Part shown: positions 54,489-62,511 of the stretch, piece after piece
Numbering within the stretch: position 1 is the first letter of the stretch
Layout: each line of letters starts with the position of its first letter
Source of the DNA: Massilia forsythiae
GTDB lineage: Bacteria; Pseudomonadota; Gammaproteobacteria; Burkholderiales; Burkholderiaceae_D
Length of the DNA: 64,000 bases
Assembly (NCBI RefSeq): GCF_012849555.1
Contig: NZ_CP051685.1
Location: forward strand, 2,852,001-2,916,000
Direction of reading: 5' to 3'
Translations under genes and position numbers: made by a program
Notes under the pieces: model-generated
Database searches by the model: none
What the model was told of the DNA's origin: nothing
Seen by the model: the letters and a program-made list of their open reading frames with translations, nothing else

Positions 54489-55634
54489 TCAGCGCACGCG
54501 TCCGGCCGGCGCTTCGGCCAGCGCCGCCGGCGCCGGCGCGGCGGCCACGTTGCGTACCAGGTCGCCATCGTTGAGGAAGCCGGCGCCGCTGATGACGACC
54601 AGGTCGGCCGGCGCCAGCCCGCCCAGCACCTCGACCCGTTCGCCCACGCGGCGTCCGGTCGTCACCTTGACCTGGCTGACGCGGCTGTCGCGGTTCAGGC
54701 GGAACACGTAGGGAAAGCCGTCGCGCACTGCCACCGCCTGCTGCGGCACGGTCAGCGCCGCCGACTCGCCCAGCTCGAACTGGCCGCTGGCGAACATGCC
54801 GGCCTTGAGCGGTGCATCGGCTTTCAAGGACGGTAGCAGGTCGACGTAGACCAGCGCCACGCGGCTCTGCTGGTCGACCGTCGGCGCCACCATGCGCACC
54901 TTGCCCTCGACGATGGTGCCGCCGGCGGTCTTGACAGCGACCTTGGCCTTCGGTTTGATGCGCGCCAGCTCGGCGGCGGTGACTTCGGCGCGCCATTCCA
55001 GGCGGCCCTGGCGGATCATGCGGAACAGTTCCGTGCCGACCCCGGCCACGGCGCCGACGGTGGCGGTGCGCGCCGAGACGATGCCGCTGTCCGGCGCCAG
55101 CACCTGCGTGTATTTCAGGCGCAGGCGCTGCTGGGTGACGCTGGCGCGCGCGGAAGCCACGCGCGCCTGGGCGGTGCGCTCGGCCGTCATGTACTGGGTG
55201 ATCTGCTGCTGGCTCAGGGCGCCCGAGCTTTGCAGGGCGCGCGCGCGTTCGGCGTCGGCCGCCGCCGCGGTGGCGTTGGCCTCGGCTTCCTGCAGCGCGG
55301 CCTGGGCTTGCGCCAGGTCGGCTTCCACGGTGGCGGCGTCGAACGCGGCCAGCAGTTGCCCCTTCTTGACGATGTCGCCGACGTTGACCAGCACGTACTT
55401 CAGGCGCAGGCCGTTCGATTCGCTGCCGATCACGGCTTCCTGCCAAGCGGCGACGTTGCCGTTGGCGGCCAGGCGCAGCGGCAGGCGCGCGCTTTCCGGA
55501 CGCGCCGTGGTGACGCTCAGGGCCGGCCTGGCCGGCCCGGCCTTCTGCTCGGCGGCGCCGGCCAGGCCGGCGCACGCTGCCAGCAGCAGCGGCAAGGCGA
55601 GTCGCAGGACGGGACAGTAAAGGGATGAAATCAT
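54489..55634 (-). CDS. RND efflux periplasmic adaptor
   Basis: A 381-aa membrane fusion protein. The N terminus is a lipoprotein-like signal (LLLAACAGLAG). A lipoyl-type motif GDIVKKGQLLAAFDAATVEADLAQAQ (in pieces) leads into a coiled-coil hairpin, then barrel and proximal domains. It pairs with the RND permease 10 nt downstream. No TetR or other regulator gene is adjacent. Confidence 0.94.
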   Translation of the reverse strand: MISSLYCPVLRLALPLLLAACAGLAGAAEQKAGPARPALSVTTARPESARLPLRLAANGNVAAWQEAVIGSESNGLRLKYVLVNVGDIVKKGQLLAAFDAATVEADLAQAQAALQEAEANATAAAADAERARALQSSGALSQQQITQYMTAERTAQARVASARASVTQQRLRLKYTQVLAPDSGIVSARTATVGAVAGVGTELFRMIRQGRLEWRAEVTAAELARIKPKAKVAVKTAGGTIVEGKVRMVAPTVDQQSRVALVYVDLLPSLKADAPLKAGMFASGQFELGESAALTVPQQAVAVRDGFPYVFRLNRDSRVSQVKVTTGRRVGERVEVLGGLAPADLVVISGAGFLNDGDLVRNVAAAPAPAALAEAPAGRVR

Positions 55635-55953
55635 GGGCAGTGGGAAATGGTATTCCGGAAGAGTGCGGCAGCGCGGACCGGGACGCCGGCGGCGTGTGAG
55701 GCGGACACGGCAGGAGCGGTGACATGGACGGCCAACCGGTTCATGATAGCTGACGTGCGCTGGTGGTTAACCGCCATAGTGTAACAAACCGCAGCGTACC
55801 GCAAAGCAACATTGAGCGGGACAGCCGCATTCCGTTGCTATGTGGCAACCAAGCCACGTTGTTACAACTCCTTACCGATTTCACGCGAGGGCCGTATGCA
55901 AACGCGGCGCTTGGGCGTTAAATGTCGGGAATCCTCCACAATGGAGCGCAACC
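55635..55953. other. Intergenic region between divergent RND adaptor and DUF1800 genes
   Basis: No gene is supported here. TGTAACAA (55780-55787) and TTGTTACA (55859-55866) form an 8-bp inverted pair. GTGGC-AACCAA-GCCAC (55842-55857) is a smaller dyad between them. These are candidate regulatory sites for the divergent promoters. Confidence 0.45.
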
Positions 55954-57636
55954 ATGCATCGACGTATCCCGTTCTTTCTGCAGGCCGGCCTGCGTGTCGC
56001 CCTGGTGCTGCCGGCGGCACTGGCGGCGGCGCCCGCGTCGTCCACCGCGTCGTCCACCGCTGCGCCGGTGTCCGAGGCTGCGGCCAGCAAGGCGCCCGCG
56101 CCCTCGAACGCGCCGCTGACGCAAGAGCAGCAGGCAGTGCACGTGCTGAACCGTCTGGCGTTCGGCCCGCGCCCCGGCGACGTCGAGCGCGTCGAGCGCA
56201 TGGGCGTGGCGCGCTGGATCGACGAGCAGCTGCATCCGGAAGCGATCCCGCTGCCGCCGGCGCTGACGGCGCGCCTGGAGGCGCTCGACAGCGTCAACCG
56301 CGGCGCCGGCGCGGCGCTGGGCGAATTCCTGGAACTGCGCAAGGAAGCCCGCAACGAAGGATCGGAGGCCAAGGAACAGCGCCGCCGCCGCCAGGCGCAG
56401 GCGACGCGCCAGGAAGCCGAGGCCCGGCTGCTGCGCGCCATCGACAGCCCGCGCCAGCTGGAAGAAGTCATGGTCGACTTCTGGTACAACCATTTCAATG
56501 TCTTCGCCGGCAAGGACATCGACCGCGCATTGGTCGCCAGCTACGAGCGCGACGCCATCCGCCCGTACGCGCTGGGTTCCTTCCGCAACCTGCTGGGCGC
56601 CACCGCCACCCATCCGGCGATGCTGGTCTACCTCGACAACGCGCAATCGTCGGCGCGCGGGGTCAACGAAAACTATGCGCGCGAGCTGATGGAACTGCAC
56701 ACGCTCGGCGTGGACGGGGGCTATTCGCAGCAGGACGTGACCGAGCTGGCGCGCATGCTGACCGGCTGGACCTTCGAGCGCAAGCGCCTGGTCGAGCGCG
56801 GCGAGACCTTCCGCTTCGACGCCAGGCGCCACGACGCCGGCAGCAAGACCTGGCTGGGGCAGCAGATCGCCCCGGACGGTCAGCGCGAAGGCGAACACGC
56901 GCTCGACGTGCTGGCCATGCACCCAACCACCGCGCGCCACGTCAGCCGCCAGCTGGCGCAGTACTTCGTCAGCGACGATCCGCCGCAGGCGCTGGTCGAG
57001 CGCATGGCGCGCACCTGGCGCGAGACCGGCGGCGACATCCGATCGGTGCTGCGCACGCTGTTTTCCAGCGCCGAGTTCATGGCGGCGGGCAACGCCGGCG
57101 CCAAGTTCAAGACGCCGTACCAGTTCGTGGTGTCCGCGGTGCGCGCCGGCGCGGTGCCGGTGCGTAACGTGGAACCGCTGCTGGGCGCCCTCAACGGCCT
57201 GGGCATGCCGCTGTACGGCTGCCAGACGCCGGACGGCTACAAGAACACGCAGGAAGCGTGGCTGAATCCGGATGCGCTGGCGCGCCGCATCGGCTTCGCC
57301 GCGGCGCTGGCGAACGGCAAACTGGGGCTGGACAAGGCGCCCGCCGCAGCGACGCTTGTAACGCTTGTGCCGCCGGCTGCGACGAACGCGGCGCGCGCCA
57401 TGGCGCCTACTGCGGCCAACCCAGGCGGCGGCGATGCCGCGGACATGGCGGCCTCCATGGCGCCCGCGCCGAAGCCGGCCGCGGCCCCGGCCGCGCCCAT
57501 CGCCCTCGATCCGGCGCAACTGCAGGCCACGCTGGCGGAGGCGATCTCGCCGCACACGCTGGATATCGCCGGCCGATCTCCGGCCAACCTGCGCGCCGCC
57601 ATGCTGCTCGGCAGCCCGGATTTCATGCAGCGCTGA
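55954..57636 (+). CDS. DUF1800 domain-containing exported protein
   Basis: A 560-aa protein. The signal peptide is MHRRIPFFLQAGLRVALVLPAALAAAPA. DUF1800 blocks visible are VLNRLAFGPRPGDVERV, MVDFWYNHFNVF, NYARELMELHTLGV and ARMLTGWTF. A Pro/Ala-rich insert near residues 460-520 interrupts the C-terminal part. The family is exported and almost always next to a DUF1501 protein, as here. GGAG at 55943-55946 sets the start. Function unknown. Confidence 0.92.
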   Translation: MHRRIPFFLQAGLRVALVLPAALAAAPASSTASSTAAPVSEAAASKAPAPSNAPLTQEQQAVHVLNRLAFGPRPGDVERVERMGVARWIDEQLHPEAIPLPPALTARLEALDSVNRGAGAALGEFLELRKEARNEGSEAKEQRRRRQAQATRQEAEARLLRAIDSPRQLEEVMVDFWYNHFNVFAGKDIDRALVASYERDAIRPYALGSFRNLLGATATHPAMLVYLDNAQSSARGVNENYARELMELHTLGVDGGYSQQDVTELARMLTGWTFERKRLVERGETFRFDARRHDAGSKTWLGQQIAPDGQREGEHALDVLAMHPTTARHVSRQLAQYFVSDDPPQALVERMARTWRETGGDIRSVLRTLFSSAEFMAAGNAGAKFKTPYQFVVSAVRAGAVPVRNVEPLLGALNGLGMPLYGCQTPDGYKNTQEAWLNPDALARRIGFAAALANGKLGLDKAPAAATLVTLVPPAATNAARAMAPTAANPGGGDAADMAASMAPAPKPAAAPAAPIALDPAQLQATLAEAISPHTLDIAGRSPANLRAAMLLGSPDFMQR

Positions 57637-57679
57637 CCAGGCACCCATCGACACCACCATCACAGCAAAGGAAACGATC

Positions 57680-58972
57680 ATGCGACGCAGGGATTTCCTG
57701 AATACGCTCAGCGCTTCGTTCGTCGCCAATCTTGGCGCCGGCCTGGTGCTGCCGCTCGGCGCCAACGCCTGGGCCGCCACCGCGCCCTCCATCGACGCCG
57801 GCGCCAACGCCTTTGCCGCCGCCGGCCCCGCGGCGGCGCGCAAGAAACTGGTGGTGGTCATGCTGCGCGGCGCGGTGGACGGCCTGAACGTGGTGGCGCC
57901 GGTCGGCGACGCCAACTACCTGCGCCTGCGCCCCACCATCGGCCTGGCCGCGCCCGGCATGGAGGGCGGCGCGCTCGACCTGGACGGCTACTTCGGCCTG
58001 CACCCGGCGCTGGCCGGCCTGCAGCCGCTGTGGCGAGAAAAGAAGCTGGCCTTCGTGCACGCCAGCGGCTCGCCGGACGCCACGCGCTCCCACTTCGACG
58101 CCCAGGATTACCTGGAATCCGGCACCCCCGGCCGCAAGAACACGGCGGACGGCTGGATGAACCGGCTGGTGGCGGCATTGCCGGGCACGCCGGCGCCGAC
58201 CCGGCTGCTGGGCATCGGCCCGGTGCTGCCGCGCATCCTGTCCGGCAGCGTGGCCGCGGTCAACCTGCCCAACGGCGCCGCCGCCACGCGCGCGGATGCA
58301 CTCGACCGTCCGGCGCTGGGCGCCGCCTTCGACCAGCTGTATGCGGACCACCCGCGCTTCGGCCGCGCCTACCGCGAAGGGAGACAAGCGCACCGGGACG
58401 TGATGGCCGCTGCCCAGAGCCGCGAGATGCAGGCGGCCGACCGCGGCGCGCCGCTGCCCAACGGCTTTCCGGACGACGCCGCGCGCCTGGCCACGCTGAT
58501 GCGCAACGACCCGCGCATCCAGCTCGCCTTCGTGGCGCTGGGCGGCTGGGACACGCACGCCGGGCAGGGCGCCGCCGGCGGCCAGCTGGCGAATCGCCTG
58601 GCGCCCCTCGGACAGGGCCTGGCGGTGCTGGCCGAGCGCCTGGGGCCGCTGTTCGACGACACGGTGGTGCTGGTGGTGTCCGAATTCGGCCGCACCGCGC
58701 GCGAGAACGGCAACGGCGGCACCGACCACGGGCACGGCAACGTGATGTGGGTGCTGGGCGGGAAGGTCGACGGCGGCAAGGTGTACGGCGACTGGGCCGG
58801 CATCGGCGACGACGCGCTGCACGAAGGCCGTGACTTGCCGGTGACCACCGATTTCCGCTCGGTGCTGGCGCAGGTGGCGGAACGGCATCTGCGACTGGCC
58901 GATCCGAAACTGGTCCAGGTGTTTCCCGCAATGCCGCAAAGAATGGCCTCGTTCCGCCTGTTCAATACTTGA
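57680..58972 (+). CDS. DUF1501 domain protein with Tat-type signal
   Basis: A 430-aa protein. The N terminus MRRRDFLNTLSASFV resembles a twin-arginine signal. The body is alkaline-phosphatase/sulfatase-like: VVVMLRGAVDGLNVVAP, then ALGGWDTHAGQG, VVLVVSEFGRTARENGNGGTDHGHG, which carries metal-binding Asp and His residues. It is probably a periplasmic hydrolase or metal protein acting together with the DUF1800 protein 43 nt upstream. AAAGGAAA precedes the ATG. Confidence 0.92.
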   Translation: MRRRDFLNTLSASFVANLGAGLVLPLGANAWAATAPSIDAGANAFAAAGPAAARKKLVVVMLRGAVDGLNVVAPVGDANYLRLRPTIGLAAPGMEGGALDLDGYFGLHPALAGLQPLWREKKLAFVHASGSPDATRSHFDAQDYLESGTPGRKNTADGWMNRLVAALPGTPAPTRLLGIGPVLPRILSGSVAAVNLPNGAAATRADALDRPALGAAFDQLYADHPRFGRAYREGRQAHRDVMAAAQSREMQAADRGAPLPNGFPDDAARLATLMRNDPRIQLAFVALGGWDTHAGQGAAGGQLANRLAPLGQGLAVLAERLGPLFDDTVVLVVSEFGRTARENGNGGTDHGHGNVMWVLGGKVDGGKVYGDWAGIGDDALHEGRDLPVTTDFRSVLAQVAERHLRLADPKLVQVFPAMPQRMASFRLFNT

Positions 58973-59085
58973 GTTCGCTCTAGGCGCGCACGATTGGATA
59001 CCGTAGTTTTACTGTATTGCGGTGCACAAAACTGTGGTCTATATTGAAACCGTCTCCTCCAGTTTTTCTCCGAAAAACCTGGATT

Positions 59086-59119
59086 CAGCCCGCGCCGCAA
59101 GGTGGCGGGCTTTTTTTTG
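59086..59119 (+). terminator. Terminator after the DUF1501 gene
   Basis: AGCCCGCGCC-GCAA-GGTGGCGGGCT with one bulge, followed by eight T. It is close to the 3' end of the convergent dioxygenase gene, so it also marks that boundary. Confidence 0.85.
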
Positions 59120-59131
59120 CTCAAGGCGCGT

Positions 59132-59920
59132 TCAAGCGCCGGTCGTCTCCACCCCATCGCCCTGGAACCCCTCGGCGCGCCAGGTCAGCACCAGCGTATC
59201 GCGGTGCCCCTGCCCACCGAGCGGCTGGATCGGCGTCGACTCGTGGATCACGGCGGCGTCGTCCAGCAGCAGCAGCGTCCACGGTTCCAGCATGGTGAAG
59301 CGCTGTCCCCTGGGACCGTCGGCCTCGAACACGCGCGTCTCGCCGCCCTTGATGTGCGCGCGCCCCACCAGGATCACGGCGACGAAATCGACGCCGTCGC
59401 GGTGCGCGCCTTCCGGGGTCGGGCGGCCGATGCCGTCCAGGGTGTCGATGCGGAACTGGTGGGCTTCCACGTACCAGGTGCGTACGCCGCGCACCTGCGA
59501 GCAGACGCCGCCGAGCGCGCCCAGCAGTTTGCCCCAGGCCGGCTGTTCGATGGTGGCGGGTTCGATCGGCACGAACAGGCGGTGCATGCCGCCGTGCAGC
59601 GCGTTGTATTCGACCGGCTGCCAGTGCGCGCGGTGCGGGCTCTGCACCAGCGTACCGCCGCCGCCGGCAGCGTTGCCGGCGTCGCCAGCGTCGCCAGAGT
59701 CGATGAAGCAGGAATGGCGGCGGCGGCGGTAGCGGCCGCCGTCCTTCAGGTACTGGTCGAGTTCGAGCCGGTCCCAGCTCGGCGCCAGCGCCTGCAGGTC
59801 GTCGAGGGAACAGCCGGCCAGGGCCGCCACGTCGGCCGGGCGCAGCAGCGCGTAGCCGTCGCCGCGCAGGGCGTCGACGACGCGGGATGGATCGGTATAA
59901 GGGGTATGTGTACTGGTCAT
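59132..59920 (-). CDS. 2OG-Fe(II) dioxygenase family protein
   Basis: A 262-aa protein matching the 2OG-Fe_Oxy_2 family (which includes amino-acid hydroxylases such as isoleucine dioxygenase). The iron ligands are visible in TPEGAHRDGVDFVAVILVG (H and D) and DDAAVIHESTPI (distal H). ALHGGMHRLFVPIEP is a family block. A Gly/Ala/Asp-rich insert (DAGDAGNAAGGGG) is near residue 80. ATG at 59920. The substrate is unknown. It starts 24 nt after the TonB receptor stop on the same strand, so it is the last gene of that operon. Confidence 0.9.
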   Translation of the reverse strand: MTSTHTPYTDPSRVVDALRGDGYALLRPADVAALAGCSLDDLQALAPSWDRLELDQYLKDGGRYRRRRHSCFIDSGDAGDAGNAAGGGGTLVQSPHRAHWQPVEYNALHGGMHRLFVPIEPATIEQPAWGKLLGALGGVCSQVRGVRTWYVEAHQFRIDTLDGIGRPTPEGAHRDGVDFVAVILVGRAHIKGGETRVFEADGPRGQRFTMLEPWTLLLLDDAAVIHESTPIQPLGGQGHRDTLVLTWRAEGFQGDGVETTGA

Positions 59921-59944
59921 CCCGCTAGCGTACACCATTTGCTT

Positions 59945-62002
59945 TCACCAATTCTGAATCAGGGTCACTCGGAAGGAGCGCGATTCGATCGGGTGGAAAT
60001 GGATATCGTCTCGCGCCGTCGCTTCGCCGTGCAACTGCGACGCATAGTAATAATCGATCGCCGACGCCTTGCGGTTGGCCAGGTTGAAGCCCTCCAGTTC
60101 CACCCGCAGGTCCTTGTTGACACGGTAGCCGATGCGCCCGTTGAGCGTGGTGCTGGAATGCGAGCGCACGCTGTTGTCTTCCAATAGCGGACGCGGCCCG
60201 AAGTAGCGCAGGCGCAGCGCGCCTTCCCATGGCCCCAGCTGGGTGACGGTCAAGGCCAGCTGGCCCACGCCCTCGACCGCGCCCGGAATGCGGTCCTGGC
60301 CGGCTTCCACGCCGCGCGAGCGCGCGCGCGCAAAGGCGGCGTCGAAGTCGATCGACAGCCATTTCAAGGGTTTGTAGTAGTTCGAGAACTCGATGCCGTA
60401 GCGCCGGCTCGGCGGGCCGGCCTCGGTGGTGCCTTCGTCGCCGACGTAGGTCAGCTCGGAATCGAAATCCAGCCGGTACAGCGACAGCGCGGTCTGCATC
60501 TTCGGGATCGCCTCGGTGCGCAGGCCGAGCTCCAGGCCGCGCGAGCGCACCAGGCCGGGCGCGCGCCCGACCGCTTCCAGGGTCTTCGGGTCGACCGTGG
60601 CCACGGTGCCGCGCGCATCGTTGCTGTGGAAGCCGGTGCCGTAATTGACATAGACCTCGCTGTCCTGCCATGGACCCAGCGCCAGGTTCAGCGACGGGCT
60701 GGCCAGCCAGTCGGCGGCGCTGCCGGCATTCCCGGCGCGGTCGCCCTGCACGCGGAAGCGGTACTTGTCGGCGCGCACGCCGAGCGTGCTGCGCAGCCAC
60801 GGCGTCCAGCGGGTGGCATTCTCGATCCAGGCGGCGCCGCTGCTCTCGCGGATGTGGTCCTGGCGCGTGGTGTCGAGGGTGCGGCGCGCCACGGTGTGGT
60901 ACAGGCCGTTGAAGATGTTGTCGTTCTGGCCCTGCAGGCCGACAGTGATGTCGGAACTCATGTCCTCGCTGCGGTGCGCGTGCCAGGTATGGACGGCGTT
61001 GAAGCCGGTCGTCACGCGCCGGTCCGGCTGGGCGAACTGGTCGCCGTTGACCGGATCGTCGAGAAAATAGGTGAAGTTCGACCACAAGTCGAGCTGGTTG
61101 CGGATCACGTAGGCATTGACCTTGGTCGCCGATTCGGCGCTCGTCTGGCGCCATACGCCGGACAGACTGTAGCGGCGCGCGTCGCCGCCGTCGGTATTGT
61201 CGACGGCGTCGAAGCGCCCGATCCGGCCGCTGTCCACCGCGCGCCCGGGCACCTGGTCGGTCGCGTTCCAGCTGCCGTGGTAGGCCATCGCCGTCACGCT
61301 CCAGCCGTTGTTGGCGTAGCCGCGGCTGTAGCGCAGCACGCCGTTGAGCTTCTTGTAGTCGTCGCCGCGCGTGAACGGGCCGTCGTTGTGCAGCGCCTCG
61401 ACGGCATAGGTGAGCACGCCGTCGGCGGCATCGGTGGACGCGGCCAGCGCGGTGCGCAGGTAGCCGTTCTGGCCGGCGCTGATGGTGGCGACGTCGCGCG
61501 CCAGGCGGTTGGCGTAGGTGACGTAGGCGCTGCCGGCCGAGGCGAAGTCGCCGTCGCGCGGCGAATACGGCCCCTTGCGGTAATCCAGGCGCGCGGTCAG
61601 TTCCGGGATCAGGAAGTTCAGGTCGGTCCAGCCCTGGCCGTGCGCGTGGCTGCGCTGGTTGACCGGCATGTCGTCCACCCAGGTCGCCAGGTCGGTGCCG
61701 TGGTCGAGGTTGAAGCCGCGCAGGTAGAACTGGTTGGCCTTGCCTTCGCCGCTGTGCTGGCTGGCGATCAAGCCCGGCGTCGCCTCCAGCAGTTCGCCGG
61801 GCCGGTAGATGGTGCGCATCTCCAGTTCCTTCTGGCTGACGCTGCCGGCGTTGGCGGAATCGGCGATGCCGAGCTGGCTGGCGCGCGAGCCTTCGACCAG
61901 CACGCGCTGGATCACGGGGTCGTCGGCGAGGGCGTGGGCATGGACGAACAGCGCCGCCAGCGCGGCGGCAAGCGGAAGCGGGGTCAGGGAAGGCAAGGTC
62001 AT
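59945..62002 (-). CDS. TonB-dependent outer membrane receptor
   Basis: A 685-aa receptor. The signal peptide ends ALADDP. A plug of the type GELLEATPGLIASQHSGEG, FYLRGFNLDHGTDLATWVDD and MPVNQRSHAHGQGWTDLNF follows. The barrel finishes VTLIQNW with an aromatic residue. No Fur box is seen upstream; the gene overlaps the DUF6702 gene by 4 nt (ATGA), so it is expressed with it. The HGTD and HAHGQG stretch in the plug suggests a metal or small-molecule ligand rather than a siderophore; this is inference. Confidence 0.92.
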   Translation of the reverse strand: MTLPSLTPLPLAAALAALFVHAHALADDPVIQRVLVEGSRASQLGIADSANAGSVSQKELEMRTIYRPGELLEATPGLIASQHSGEGKANQFYLRGFNLDHGTDLATWVDDMPVNQRSHAHGQGWTDLNFLIPELTARLDYRKGPYSPRDGDFASAGSAYVTYANRLARDVATISAGQNGYLRTALAASTDAADGVLTYAVEALHNDGPFTRGDDYKKLNGVLRYSRGYANNGWSVTAMAYHGSWNATDQVPGRAVDSGRIGRFDAVDNTDGGDARRYSLSGVWRQTSAESATKVNAYVIRNQLDLWSNFTYFLDDPVNGDQFAQPDRRVTTGFNAVHTWHAHRSEDMSSDITVGLQGQNDNIFNGLYHTVARRTLDTTRQDHIRESSGAAWIENATRWTPWLRSTLGVRADKYRFRVQGDRAGNAGSAADWLASPSLNLALGPWQDSEVYVNYGTGFHSNDARGTVATVDPKTLEAVGRAPGLVRSRGLELGLRTEAIPKMQTALSLYRLDFDSELTYVGDEGTTEAGPPSRRYGIEFSNYYKPLKWLSIDFDAAFARARSRGVEAGQDRIPGAVEGVGQLALTVTQLGPWEGALRLRYFGPRPLLEDNSVRSHSSTTLNGRIGYRVNKDLRVELEGFNLANRKASAIDYYYASQLHGEATARDDIHFHPIESRSFRVTLIQNW

Positions 62003-62511
62003 CGGTTGACGGAAAGTTCGGTGCGGGCGGCGGAAAAGCCGAAGGTGCGCAGGCTGCCGCCCGCGGTGAGGTTGACGGTGTTGGACTGGTCGGGCAGGAA
62101 GTCGCTCAGCACGGCGTCGTGGATGGTGTCCACCTTCTCGGCCGGCGTCTGCGGCACTTCCTGGAAGACGGTGACGCTGTCGGTGTCGACCGTCAGGCCG
62201 ACCCAGTTCAGGGCCAGGCGGCGGCCGGCCTTGTCCGCCAGCCAGAAACGCTGTTCGACGTACTTGCGCAGCACCGCCTGGTCGTCCGGGTCGGACAGGT
62301 CGAACTGGCGTTGATAAAGGTTCGCCAGCAGCGCCTCGACGTCGTGCGCCATGTAGGTGTGCACGACTTCGAGGCTGCCGGTATGGGCGTTGTGGCTGAC
62401 GTCGGTGATGCCGGCGTGGAAGCGGTGCGCCTGCGCCGCCAGCGCGGCGCAGGCCAGCGCGGCGGCGCAGGCCCAGCGCGCACCTCGTGCCAGGGTGCGG
62501 CGCAGCGTCAT
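61999..62511 (-). CDS. DUF6702 family exported protein
   Basis: A 170-aa protein. The signal peptide MTLRRTLARGARWACAAALACAALAAQA is cleaved before HRFHAGITDVSHNAHTGSLEVVHTYM. The His-rich start is typical of this family. There are several acidic and His residues (HDVEALLANLYQRQFDL). Both ends overlap neighbours by 4 nt (ATGA), the M1 peptidase upstream and the TonB receptor downstream, so the three are translated as one unit. Function unknown; periplasmic. Confidence 0.88.
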   Translation of the reverse strand: MTLRRTLARGARWACAAALACAALAAQAHRFHAGITDVSHNAHTGSLEVVHTYMAHDVEALLANLYQRQFDLSDPDDQAVLRKYVEQRFWLADKAGRRLALNWVGLTVDTDSVTVFQEVPQTPAEKVDTIHDAVLSDFLPDQSNTVNLTAGGSLRTFGFSAARTELSVNR

